In this document: piece after piece, positions 50,372-58,622 of the stretch
Position numbering within the stretch: the stretch's first letter is position 1
How the letters are laid out: each line of letters starts with the position of its first letter
Origin: Clostridium grantii DSM 8605
Lineage (GTDB): Bacteria > Bacillota > Clostridia > Clostridiales > Clostridiaceae
Reading direction: 5' to 3'
Length of the DNA stretch: 64,000 nt
Assembly (NCBI RefSeq): GCF_900129965.1
Contig: NZ_FQXM01000004.1
Location: 1-64,000 of the forward strand
Notes under the pieces: model-generated
Told to the model about the DNA's origin: nothing
The model's database searches: none
What the model saw: the letters and a program-made list of their open reading frames with translations, nothing else
Made by a program: the position numbers and the translations under genes

Positions 50372-51832
50372 TTAATGTAATCTTTCTCTAATTTCTTTTA
50401 ATGAATAATCCCGAACTAAATTTCCATCTTTAAATACAATTTCTAATAAGTTATCTTTAAAAGCTTCTTGCTGGCTAATAGTAAGTTCATCTTTATAAAG
50501 AATTTCCTCTCCATCTTTGTAAACATAACACATTCCCTTTTGCGATTTTTTAAAATTTCCTGTATCAGTTTTTGGATCTTTGAAAATAAACTTTTCTTCC
50601 CCGTTTATTACTGCATGTGTAGCTTTTAGTGCAAATCCAAAGGTATCTCGAGTATTATACTGATAAGTATATGATCCAATACCAAAAGTACAATTATTTG
50701 CTGCAAAGCCTTTTTCAGCAAGTTGTGTACAAATTTCTTTACATCTTTCAATTGTAATACTATCTCCATAAATTGTTCCAATATGAGAATTTAAAACTTT
50801 ATATCCTTTTGAATTAACTTCTCCACCAAAAATCTCCCATAAAAGTTCAACAGTGCCTTTATATTCTGGAGAATCTTTCTTTGCTTCTTTATCCCCACAG
50901 ATTATTTTTATTGGATCTCCACTATCCCCTCTTATTACAATTTTACCATCTCTATTTAATATATTATCTTTTAATATTGGAAGTATATTAGTTATCACAT
51001 TCCAATAATCATAAGTATCTGAAACTATACTAAATACTCCACTTGGAAAAACTTCATTAATCAATCTTTTATAAGCTTTAATTTCATCTACTCCATAACT
51101 ACACATAACGCTATGTTCTGTTGACATAGTTCCTTTTCCCACAATTTCATTTTCCATATTGCAATTATAGTATTTTTCCAAATAAAGTATTGCTGAAATT
51201 GTTGCTGTTCCCTTAAATGAAAGCAAATGTCCAGCACTACTAGCTTGTGCACTTTCAATTGAACTAAAGCCTCTCATACTAAAATCCCCACAAGCTTTGC
51301 TTACATCACCATTTTCTACAGTTAAATCAAAATATTCTTCAATAATTTCTCTATACCTGTAAGCTATAGTTGCACTTGTCATTGGTTGCCAGATATTACA
51401 ACTCATAAAAGTCTCCAAGTAATTTACAAGCCAAGCGAAATCATCATGAGTATTACTAATCTCAATCATAGGCGTTTTTATATTTACTCTCCTACCTTCT
51501 GCAACTGCTTTAATTTGTATAGGAAGATATCCTAAATCATGTAACTTTTCTATATGCTTTGTATCTGCTGCTATATCACCAAGAGTTTTTGATATAACTC
51601 TTTTGTATTCTTCAATAATCTGATTTTTTGGAACACTAAAGAAATTTTCATTAAAATATTCTATTAAATAGTTCTTTATAAAAGGTTGTAGCCCAAACAT
51701 AACCACTTTATCCATATCTTCTTTTCTACTCATTCTAGGAGTCCAGTAAGATACAAGCTTTGTCATTCCTTCTGCATAGCACATATGGTGTATTGTCTTA
51801 TAAAAATCAGTTAACAATAATGGATTTATCAT
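50372..51832 (-). CDS. nadV: Nicotinamide phosphoribosyltransferase-like protein (NadV)
   Basis: About 486 residues, matching the NAMPT/NadV group: PLLLTDFYKTIHHMCYAEGMTKLVSYWTPR at the start, SMRGFSSIESAQASSAGHLLSFKGTATISA in the middle with the conserved FSxRG-like block, IVSDTYDYWNV and VIRGDSGDP. NadV makes NMN from nicotinamide and PRPP. GGGGAG six bases before the ATG at 51832 fixes the start. It is the last gene of an operon with a PRPP-synthetase-like gene and a nicotinamidase-like gene. An alternative role is the NAMPT-like transferase of the phage NARP1 type, which couples nicotinamide to ADP-ribose pyrophosphate. Confidence 0.88.
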   Translation of the reverse strand: MINPLLLTDFYKTIHHMCYAEGMTKLVSYWTPRMSRKEDMDKVVMFGLQPFIKNYLIEYFNENFFSVPKNQIIEEYKRVISKTLGDIAADTKHIEKLHDLGYLPIQIKAVAEGRRVNIKTPMIEISNTHDDFAWLVNYLETFMSCNIWQPMTSATIAYRYREIIEEYFDLTVENGDVSKACGDFSMRGFSSIESAQASSAGHLLSFKGTATISAILYLEKYYNCNMENEIVGKGTMSTEHSVMCSYGVDEIKAYKRLINEVFPSGVFSIVSDTYDYWNVITNILPILKDNILNRDGKIVIRGDSGDPIKIICGDKEAKKDSPEYKGTVELLWEIFGGEVNSKGYKVLNSHIGTIYGDSITIERCKEICTQLAEKGFAANNCTFGIGSYTYQYNTRDTFGFALKATHAVINGEEKFIFKDPKTDTGNFKKSQKGMCYVYKDGEEILYKDELTISQQEAFKDNLLEIVFKDGNLVRDYSLKEIRERLH

Positions 51833-51870
51833 TTTATTCTCCCCATTCCTATTCAATATTTTCTACAACT

Positions 51871-52410
51871 CTATCTTATTACTTTAACACTTAAAGCTTC
51901 AATTACATCTAATGCCTTATGATGTAATTCCTCATCAAAACTTGCACAAAGCGATGCATCAACACTTAAATCAACATTTACATATTGAGCTTGAAAGGTT
52001 ACAACATTACTTATTACACACATATTTGTTACAACACCTACTAATTCTATTAGCTCTATATCATCACCAATATCTTCTGATAATTTAATCATATCCTTTG
52101 GTGCTATTCCAAAAGCTTCTTCATTATAATGAAAAGTGTTTTCTGCTCCTACAAATTCATTTAATTTACCATAAAGCTCATGTCCTTCAGTATTTATATA
52201 ACAATGAGGAACTGGCAAACTCTTTCCCTCTCTTGTTTCTAAATAATTTTCATAGTGAGTATCATAAGTAAATACAACCTTATCTTTATTATCTAAATAA
52301 TTTTTAACTTTATTATAAATACCTATTTCTAAAGTTTTTGCTTTTTCAAAACCTAATGCTCCATCCACAAAATCCTTTTGATAATCAATAACTACTAATA
52401 ATTTTTTCAT
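51871..52410 (-). CDS. Nicotinamidase-like isochorismatase-fold hydrolase
   Basis: A 179-residue protein of the PncA family. The catalytic Asp is D9 in VVIDYQKDFVDG, and the nucleophile C131 lies in ELVGVVTNMCVISNV. The metal or ligand segment is TYDTHYENY. I find no Lys between residues 83 and 104, where the Lys of the Asp-Lys-Cys triad is normally found (NTFHYNEEAFG occupies it), so activity on nicotinamide is uncertain. It lies between the PRPP-synthetase-like and NadV genes in one operon; GGGGG precedes the ATG. Confidence 0.8.
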   Translation of the reverse strand: MKKLLVVIDYQKDFVDGALGFEKAKTLEIGIYNKVKNYLDNKDKVVFTYDTHYENYLETREGKSLPVPHCYINTEGHELYGKLNEFVGAENTFHYNEEAFGIAPKDMIKLSEDIGDDIELIELVGVVTNMCVISNVVTFQAQYVNVDLSVDASLCASFDEELHHKALDVIEALSVKVIR

Positions 52411-52446
52411 GTTTTTAGCCCCCTATTTTTTATACATAAAACTTTA

Positions 52447-53250
52447 TTATATGATTTTACTTATTTCAATTTTTTCATGGTCTTTGCTTAAAATGCTATT
52501 TGTAGTATAAACTTTTTTTATTAAATCAGTTTTTAAAATATCTCCTTTGAATATTGTGTCTTCACAATGTGTTACCACAAGAAATATTTCTGTAGCTCCC
52601 ATTTCTTTTAATTTAGAAGCTGTAAGCATAAAAGTTCCCCCTTGTGAGCATAAATCATCTACAATGATAGCTTTAAACTTTTGGCTTTCAATAACTCCAT
52701 TTATCTCTAGTTTCTTTATAAAACCTGTTTTAAAATCTCTTTCCTTGCTTGCAGTTAGTACCTTATCATATTCAATTTGTTTTCCATATCTTTTTGCAGC
52801 TCCCGCATCTGGGTACACAATATACAAATTTTCCTCACTAATATTAAGTTTTTTCATTAATTCTTCTGTTAAAACCTTTGACATATCTATAAATCTAACT
52901 CTATCAAGTAGTGCCATGCATACCTCTGAATGTGGTTCATATACTAATACTTCTTCAAACTCCAAAGAATTTATTAATTTGCATAAATATTTCAAGGTAA
53001 ATACTCTCATTCCTTCTGTTCTATCCATTCTACTGTAGGGCATATAAGCAATTTCTAAATTGCACTTTGATTTCTCCTCATCTAAATGATTTTTTAGAAA
53101 TACCAAATGAGTTATATCCTCATCATTTTCAAATTTTAGTTTTATATTATTAAGTTGATTGGCTTTTACTTTCAAATTTTCACTGCTAATTAAGCTTTCA
53201 CCATTAGGAAATTTTATTATATTAAGCTTTTCACCATTTAAATAAATCAT
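52447..53250 (-). CDS. Short ribose-phosphate pyrophosphokinase-like protein
   Basis: A 267-residue PRPP-synthetase-fold protein, about 45 residues shorter than housekeeping Prs. The ATP site is MPYSRMDRTEGMRVFTLKY, in place of the usual PYxRQDRK; the YEPHSEV block replaces the usual DLHAEQ; the PRPP loop is IIVDDLCSQGGT. It clusters with NadV- and PncA-like genes and a Nudix regulator, so it probably supplies a pyrophosphorylated ribose donor for nicotinamide salvage. Whether its substrate is ribose-5-phosphate or ADP-ribose (as in phage Adps) cannot be read from sequence. Confidence 0.82.
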   Translation of the reverse strand: MIYLNGEKLNIIKFPNGESLISSENLKVKANQLNNIKLKFENDEDITHLVFLKNHLDEEKSKCNLEIAYMPYSRMDRTEGMRVFTLKYLCKLINSLEFEEVLVYEPHSEVCMALLDRVRFIDMSKVLTEELMKKLNISEENLYIVYPDAGAAKRYGKQIEYDKVLTASKERDFKTGFIKKLEINGVIESQKFKAIIVDDLCSQGGTFMLTASKLKEMGATEIFLVVTHCEDTIFKGDILKTDLIKKVYTTNSILSKDHEKIEISKII

Positions 53251-53274
53251 TTTTTTACCTCTTTTCTTAAATTT

Positions 53275-54190
53275 TTAAAAATTATGTTCCCATTTTTCAT
53301 TAAACTTGAATATCTTAGCTGGTCTAAAAGGCTTACCCTCTATTTTCTCATCTGTTTCTATTATCATATCATCCATTTTTCTTCTAAAGTTTAAAATTTC
53401 CCTTCCCATTATGGCTTCATAAACGTATTGAAGTTCTTTTACTGTAAACAATCTTGGAAGTAAATTTAAAGCAATAGGGGTATATTCTATTTTATTTCTT
53501 ACTCTATCTATTGCATAATCTATTATTTTATAATGGTCAAAGGCTAAGTCTTTATTAGTAGTTTCCACCAATTTATAGCTTTGTTCTTTTCTTCTTAAAA
53601 TACTATTTTCAATTTTTTCTGAAATTTCATATTTTACTTCTATTTCGCCATCTTCACTAATAAATTTTAATAGATATTTATTCAAGTTATATTTTTCATG
53701 ATTTTGAATTGCAATTAATTTTTTTTCTACCCAAAACCATTTACTTTCTTTTACAGGTTTTTCTTTGTTAAAGTTAATGTTGTCTTTTGATATTAAAGCC
53801 ATATTTCCTACACTAATAACTCTAGTTCTTGGATCTCTATTTACTTCCCCAAAGCTATATAATTGTTCCATATTATACATTATCAATGCCTGTTTCATCT
53901 TTTAATTTTCTAATAGCTCCTTCTTCTAAGCTTTCATCCATACTTATAAAACCACCTGGAATTGCCCATTTACCTTTGTCAGGGTAATCATCTCTTTTAA
54001 TTAATAACACTTGAAGTCCTTTTTGGGGAACTTTTCGTGAATTTTCTTCTTTCATGTCATCCGTTGTAAATATAATTACATCATTAGTAACACTTGGTCT
54101 TTCAAAAATTTTCGGATCATATTTTTTCAAAAATTTTTCTTCATTTATATTTAATTCCTCTTTATTTTCACTTATTTTTTCTTTATCCAA
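53275..54190 (-). pseudogene. nrtR: NrtR-type Nudix regulator, split by a frameshift
   Basis: Two overlapping frames encode consecutive parts of one protein. The first (54190-53873, TTG start after GAGGTG) holds the Nudix region KGKWAIPGGFISMDESLEEGAIRKLKDETGI and stops after DNV. The second continues with YNMEQLYSFGEVNRDPRTRVIS and carries the C-terminal winged helix (YTPIALNLLPRLFTVKELQYVYEA). The switch near 53880 needs one base removed or two added. The Nudix box reads R-K-L in place of R-E-x, so catalysis is doubtful even in the intact form, as in regulatory NrtR proteins. It heads the NAD salvage operon. Confidence 0.75.
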
Positions 54191-54231
54191 ATCATATCAC
54201 CTCAAGTTTATTTTATAAATCTATCCAATTT

Positions 54232-54261
54232 AGTTACATAAATATCATAATATTTGTTACT
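54232..54261 (-). promoter_or_regulatory. Imperfect palindrome upstream of the NAD operon, candidate NrtR operator
   Basis: AGTTACATAAATAT and the complement of ATATTTGTTACT form an imperfect inverted repeat about 40 bp upstream of the first gene. It is AT-rich like known NrtR sites, but I cannot confirm the motif. The rest of 54191-54415 is AT-rich with no gene. Confidence 0.4.
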
Positions 54262-54415
54262 CACATAAAATCACCAAATCACTATTAATCAATTAGATAA
54301 TATCAATTTGATTTTATGTATTAATAATATAATATATGGTTTTATTTGTAAAGAGTTATTTATAATTTATTTTCATTACTAATCAAAATAATTATTTATA
54401 TCAAAAAACATAGTA

Positions 54416-54455
54416 AAAAGCCTTACATCTCAATTTCTTGATGTAAGGCTTTTTT
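54416..54455 (-). terminator. Rho-independent terminator of the ABC-2 operon
   Basis: A perfect stem of AAAAAGCCTTACATC with GATGTAAGGCTTTTT around a ten-base loop, immediately after the permease stop. Confidence 0.9.
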
Positions 54456-54457
54456 AA

Positions 54458-55258
54458 TTATATAGCCAAGCTTTTCTTGTTGAAAATATAAATTGCACTT
54501 CCGTACAAAATTACTGCTACTCCAACAAGAATTAAACAAACCATTGTAGTATAAGAACCATCATTCATAATCTTTTCAGGATTAACAATAGAGTAAACAC
54601 TAAAATATTTTAAAAACTCAACTTTTTCGCTAATCTCACTTACCATTTTTAGCACAAAGAAAATAATAGGTATCCCTGCTCCAAAAGCAATTGAATTCTT
54701 TGTTTCATTAAAGATACAAGAGCATAGAAAGCTAATCCCACCTACAACTATTATAACTAAAAATGTCACTAAATTTAATGAAATAAATTCTTTTATTCTT
54801 AAAAGACCTGGAAACAATGATTCTGCCATTATAATAAGTACACTTATTTCAAAAACTATTAATACAAAAGTACTAGTAACTAAATATATGGCTTGTGTTA
54901 AAATGATTTCTACTCTTGAATTTGGTGTTGCTAATAAATATGCCATGGAACCACTATCCACATGTTTTGCTACAAGTTTATTAGCCACCATGATTGTATA
55001 AATCATTGGAAAAACAAGAAGAATAAATCCATAAAGATAAGATGCTAAATAAGAAGTCAAATCAGCTCCTAATCCATCAAACCCAAAAGCTTTGATCATT
55101 CCTTCTGGTAACATTTCAAACATAGCCATCATAGCTTCAGCGCCATCTGGGTCAAACATAGTTATACTTGTAGTAACATATATTAATAACATTCCTGATA
55201 TAAATGCAAATATTCCCCAATTAAATTTGATATTTGATTTAAATAATGTTTTATTCAT
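54458..55258 (-). CDS. ABC-2 family permease
   Basis: About 266 residues with six membrane helices, in the usual ABC-2 layout: first helix WGIFAFISGMLLIYVTTSI, then the coupling region VAKHVDSGSMAYLLATPNSRVEIILTQAIYL. The ATG at 55258 lies within the last codons of the ATPase gene (eight-base overlap) and has GAGAGG upstream. Paired with the ATPase it should form a complete exporter; substrate unknown. Confidence 0.85.
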   Translation of the reverse strand: MNKTLFKSNIKFNWGIFAFISGMLLIYVTTSITMFDPDGAEAMMAMFEMLPEGMIKAFGFDGLGADLTSYLASYLYGFILLVFPMIYTIMVANKLVAKHVDSGSMAYLLATPNSRVEIILTQAIYLVTSTFVLIVFEISVLIIMAESLFPGLLRIKEFISLNLVTFLVIIVVGGISFLCSCIFNETKNSIAFGAGIPIIFFVLKMVSEISEKVEFLKYFSVYSIVNPEKIMNDGSYTTMVCLILVGVAVILYGSAIYIFNKKSLAI

Positions 55259-56141
55259 TTGAGTGTCCATCCTCTCCATAGTATTTCATAAATACATCCT
55301 CTAAAGATTCCTGTTTTACTTCAAGTTTTGTAACATCACAGGTGGATAGGAACCAAAAAAATTGGTTATACGGATACTTAACTATTGCTTGTACTTTATC
55401 ATCAGATATTTTTTTAGTTTCAAAATCACTATAAAGTACTTTCTTAGCATCTGTAGAAGAGCCCAAAGTTATAACATAAGTTTTAGCTTTCATCTCATCC
55501 AAGGCCTTAACATCTTCTATAGCTACTATTTTTCCTTCTCTAATAATTACTGCACGATCACAACTTCTGTGAATTTCCTCAAATATGTGAGAAGACATTA
55601 AAATTGTTTTTCCTTTTTTCTTTTCTTCTTGTACTAATTCTAAAAATATATTCTGCATAAATGGGTCCAAACCACTAGTAGGTTCATCTAGAATATATAC
55701 TTCAGGTTCATGCATAAAAGCAGTAATAATACCTAGCTTTTGCTTCATGCCTTTAGACATTTTTTTTATTTTTCCTTTAGTGTCTAGTTGAAATCTTTCA
55801 ATTAATTCATCTCTTCTTGAAACATCTTTTGTTTTTCTCATATCAGTCATAAATTTCAAAAATTCCATACCTGTCATATTATCAAATAGCGCCATTTCTC
55901 CTGGTAAATATCCAATAATATTCTGCAATTCTTTAGCATCTTTTCGACAATCAAGCCCATTTATTGTGGCTGATCCTTCACTTGCGTTAGCAAACCCAAG
56001 TAGGTTTCTGATTGTGGTTGTTTTTCCTGCACCATTAGGTCCCAGATAACCGAAAACTTCACCTTCTTTAACACTAAAATTAACATCAAATATCCCTTTA
56101 CCACTTTTATAAACTTGAGTGAGATTTTTTAGTTCTATCAT
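55251..56141 (-). CDS. ABC transporter ATP-binding protein
   Basis: About 296 residues. Walker A GPNGAGKTTTIRN, Q-loop IIGYLPGEMALFDN, signature MSKGMKQKLG, Walker B VYILDEPTSGLD, H-loop SSHIFEEIH. The C-terminal ~80 residues form the extra domain seen in drug-export ATPases. GGAGG seven bases before the ATG at 56141 fixes the start over the longer frame. The upstream region has a TTAATTAAATTATATAT promoter-like tract and an imperfect CGTCGGTC motif, but no regulator gene lies beside it. Confidence 0.92.
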   Translation of the reverse strand: MIELKNLTQVYKSGKGIFDVNFSVKEGEVFGYLGPNGAGKTTTIRNLLGFANASEGSATINGLDCRKDAKELQNIIGYLPGEMALFDNMTGMEFLKFMTDMRKTKDVSRRDELIERFQLDTKGKIKKMSKGMKQKLGIITAFMHEPEVYILDEPTSGLDPFMQNIFLELVQEEKKKGKTILMSSHIFEEIHRSCDRAVIIREGKIVAIEDVKALDEMKAKTYVITLGSSTDAKKVLYSDFETKKISDDKVQAIVKYPYNQFFWFLSTCDVTKLEVKQESLEDVFMKYYGEDGHSNE

Positions 56142-56249
56142 TTGCAAGCCTCCATTCAATCTTAATAATCACCTTTGACCAAACGTCGGTCTTTAATTAA
56201 ATTATATATTCCTCTAAATTTTCTGTCAAACTTATATAATTAAAAGAAT

Positions 56250-56277
56250 AGTAAAAGAGGCTGTTTTATAGCCTCTA
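56250..56277 (-). terminator. Rho-independent terminator of the PfkB gene
   Basis: AGAGGCT pairs with AGCCTCT and is followed on the minus strand by TTTTACT, about 40 bases past the stop. Confidence 0.7.
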
Positions 56278-56314
56278 AACTTGATTTTTAAATTTTTTTT
56301 ATCTTTCAATATTC

Positions 56315-57454
56315 TCAAATACTATCTTCACTCCACAACTTTAAGAATTCTATTACTTCGTTAAAAGTTGGACTTTTTGCATTTCTAACATAAAAACCTG
56401 ATGTAGCCACACCCATTATTAAAGATTGCTCTGGGGTTAACTCCATCATTTGTGCTAAACAAAATCCTGCATTAAAATTGTCTCCAGCTCCTGTGGTAAG
56501 CTTTGGTTTTGGAGTATAAGGTCCCATTACGTTGTAGTAGGTTCCTTTAATTACAGTTGAGGCTTCTATAGTAGGATGAACTACCATACTGTATAATTGT
56601 AATTTTTCAGCTAATTGTGTTACCAATATCTTTAAATCTACTTTATTATCTTCATTTTTAATTATTTCTAATCCAAGAATTTCAGCTATTTCAACTGCTT
56701 CCTTAAAATTTAATCCTAGTATAACTTTAAAGTACTCACTAAAACTTTGTATAAGATTAATGGCTTCAAGAATATCCTCTTTTTCTCTTTTTTCTGGATC
56801 TGCCAAATCAAAAAACACAAGCTTTTCCTCATTGCTTTTATTTAATAAAGGAAACACTTCTTCAAGTAAACCTTTCCATATGTCACTCATATGAGGTAGC
56901 ATTGTCCAATTTTCCAGTCCTAAAAGTTTTGACTCATTTATCAGTTCAACTAATTTTGTGATGCCTATTATTTTTTTTATATTATCCCAATTCACATCTT
57001 TAAGTGATTCTAACTTTCCAACCATTACCTTTCCATCTTCAAACTCCACAGCATCTGTATGACCTGGATTAGCAATTGAATAAACTTTACAAATTTCAGC
57101 CATAGCTTCAAATACTTTTTCTAAATGAGGATATCCCAATGCTCCTATATAAGATAAATCTACTCCATATTGAGCAAGAGCATTGCTAAGAATAGGACCA
57201 TTTCCTCCTAATTTTTCTTGGAGCCTAACCATCTCAATATTTGTGCTAAGTCCTGAGGCTTGAATAATTTTTTCTCCATATTCTTTTATGGTTTTTAATC
57301 TTTCATATTCCATTGCATTCTTTCTAGTTGCTACTACATGAAGAATTTCATCTACAAAACCGTCCAGTCCAATAACTGCTTTTAAGCCTGTCCTATCTTT
57401 CCCCTCTAAGATTGTAACTAACTCATTTAATTTTGCTTTTAATAAATTTTCCAT
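56315..57454 (-). CDS. PfkB/ribokinase family carbohydrate kinase
   Basis: A 379-residue sugar or nucleoside kinase. The N-terminal substrate region AVIGLDGFVDEILHVV is followed by LGGNGPILSNALAQYG, and the ATP/anion-hole signature LTTGAGDNFNAGFCLA carries the catalytic Asp. It is longer than ribokinase (about 310) because of an extended middle region. It stands alone, so the sugar substrate cannot be inferred. GAAGGTG precedes the ATG. Confidence 0.85.
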   Translation of the reverse strand: MENLLKAKLNELVTILEGKDRTGLKAVIGLDGFVDEILHVVATRKNAMEYERLKTIKEYGEKIIQASGLSTNIEMVRLQEKLGGNGPILSNALAQYGVDLSYIGALGYPHLEKVFEAMAEICKVYSIANPGHTDAVEFEDGKVMVGKLESLKDVNWDNIKKIIGITKLVELINESKLLGLENWTMLPHMSDIWKGLLEEVFPLLNKSNEEKLVFFDLADPEKREKEDILEAINLIQSFSEYFKVILGLNFKEAVEIAEILGLEIIKNEDNKVDLKILVTQLAEKLQLYSMVVHPTIEASTVIKGTYYNVMGPYTPKPKLTTGAGDNFNAGFCLAQMMELTPEQSLIMGVATSGFYVRNAKSPTFNEVIEFLKLWSEDSI

Positions 57455-57651
57455 AATTTCACCTTCTATATTAGAATTTGGTTTATGTTAATTAATATGC
57501 TCCTGGAACTTTCAAGCTTATTTACATTTTAAAATATTGACTTTTTTAATTACAATTATTGTTAATTCAATTTTATATTTTTGTATCAAACCTGTCAAGG
57601 ATAAAATATTAAATAAAACTTTCGCTTTTAAAACACAAAATTTATTCACGC

Positions 57652-57687
57652 AAAAAAAAGTAGCTAAATAATTAGCTACTTTTTTTA
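57652..57687 (-). terminator. Rho-independent terminator of the EF-hand gene
   Basis: AAAGTAGCTAA pairs with TTAGCTACTTT with long T-runs on either strand; it overlaps the stop codon. Confidence 0.85.
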
Positions 57688-58227
57688 TGCGAATGTATCA
57701 TTTAAATCAAAAGAATAAGAGTTTTGTTGATATTCAGCACTGCTTGTTGTATAAGCACTGATAAGTTGCTTAATAAGATCACTATCACTGCTACTGTTAG
57801 TACTACTATAAGTCGTATTTGAGCTAGATAATTTTGTTTCAAGGTCCATCATTTTTGGCATCATAGGTAATTGAAGACCATTATTTTCAGCAACTGAATT
57901 AACTTCATCACTATCTAGTATACCATCTGAATTAGTATCATATTCCCCAAAAAACTCCTCTATATCTAGTGATGATCCTGATTCTGTGATAAAAGATTCT
58001 ACTTCATCTACACTCCAACTTCCATCTTCATCAGTATCAACATTGGGACCTCTTTTACCTTCTGCCCCTTTCATTGGTGGAGGTCCTTGTGGTGGTTTTC
58101 TACCTCCAACTTTTTTTGCATCAACGCTCATGCTCTCTTCTTCTGGTTGCTTTGCAGAAACAGAATTTTTTAAAACATTACTACTGTAAGGATTGTAAGC
58201 TTGACTGCCAACTCCGCTTATCATCAT
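57685..58227 (-). CDS. EF-hand calcium-binding domain protein
   Basis: A 180-residue protein with two canonical EF-hand loops, DTDEDGSWSVDE (residues about 64-75) and DTNSDGILDSDE (about 94-105), each with acidic residues at positions 1, 3, 5 and 12. A Pro-rich linker (KPPQGPPPMKG) precedes them and a long Ser/Thr-rich tail follows. There is no signal peptide. Similar short EF-hand proteins occur in several clostridia without known function. Calcium binding is strongly indicated by the loops; the target is unknown. Confidence 0.82.
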   Translation of the reverse strand: MMISGVGSQAYNPYSSNVLKNSVSAKQPEEESMSVDAKKVGGRKPPQGPPPMKGAEGKRGPNVDTDEDGSWSVDEVESFITESGSSLDIEEFFGEYDTNSDGILDSDEVNSVAENNGLQLPMMPKMMDLETKLSSSNTTYSSTNSSSDSDLIKQLISAYTTSSAEYQQNSYSFDLNDTFA

Positions 58228-58322
58228 TTTTATTTCACTCCCTTTTATATTATTGTATATTTCTATACTTAATATATTTTAAAGTAGTAATGTGTAGTTT
58301 TTGTGAAGTAAATAATTAAACT

Positions 58323-58550
58323 TTATTTATAATTATTTTCTTTTGCCATTGCTTCTTCTTTTATTTCTTTTTTCATACCGGCAAGGGCTTCTTCTCTTAG
58401 TTGATTTTTTGATTCTAAGGTTTTTTTCATTTTCTCGTCACTGGTTTTTTCAATCACATCATTGGCTAAGCGAACGTTTTGAATAGTGTTATCAATATTA
58501 CATTGAATTCTATCCACATTATCTGTTCTGTCATCTTTATTGTTTTTCAT
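58323..58550 (-). CDS. tlp: Small acid-soluble spore protein Tlp
   Basis: A 75-residue protein with the full Tlp pattern: KNNKDDRTDNVDRIQ at the start, NTIQNVRLANDVIEKTSDE in the middle, and the conserved KNQLREEALAGMKKEIKEEA tail. Tlp is made in the forespore late in sporulation. It is the best single marker in the window that the host forms endospores. An AGGAGAAAATT site precedes the ATG; a forespore promoter was not identified with confidence. Confidence 0.92.
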   Translation of the reverse strand: MKNNKDDRTDNVDRIQCNIDNTIQNVRLANDVIEKTSDEKMKKTLESKNQLREEALAGMKKEIKEEAMAKENNYK

Positions 58551-58622
58551 AATTTTCTCCTTTAATAAATATACAATTTAGGTTTAAGAACCTATATTTT
58601 ATTATGTGTATATCTATATTAG

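Noticed and set aside
53873..53898. Programmed ribosomal frameshift in the Nudix regulator.
   Set aside because: The site AAT GTA TAA offers no slippery repeat, and tRNA re-pairing in the new frame would be poor. No stimulatory Shine-Dalgarno or strong stem is placed correctly. A mutation or sequencing error is simpler.
58074..58319. Plus-strand ORFs opposite the EF-hand gene.
   Set aside because: Low-complexity shadows of the coding strand without start signals.
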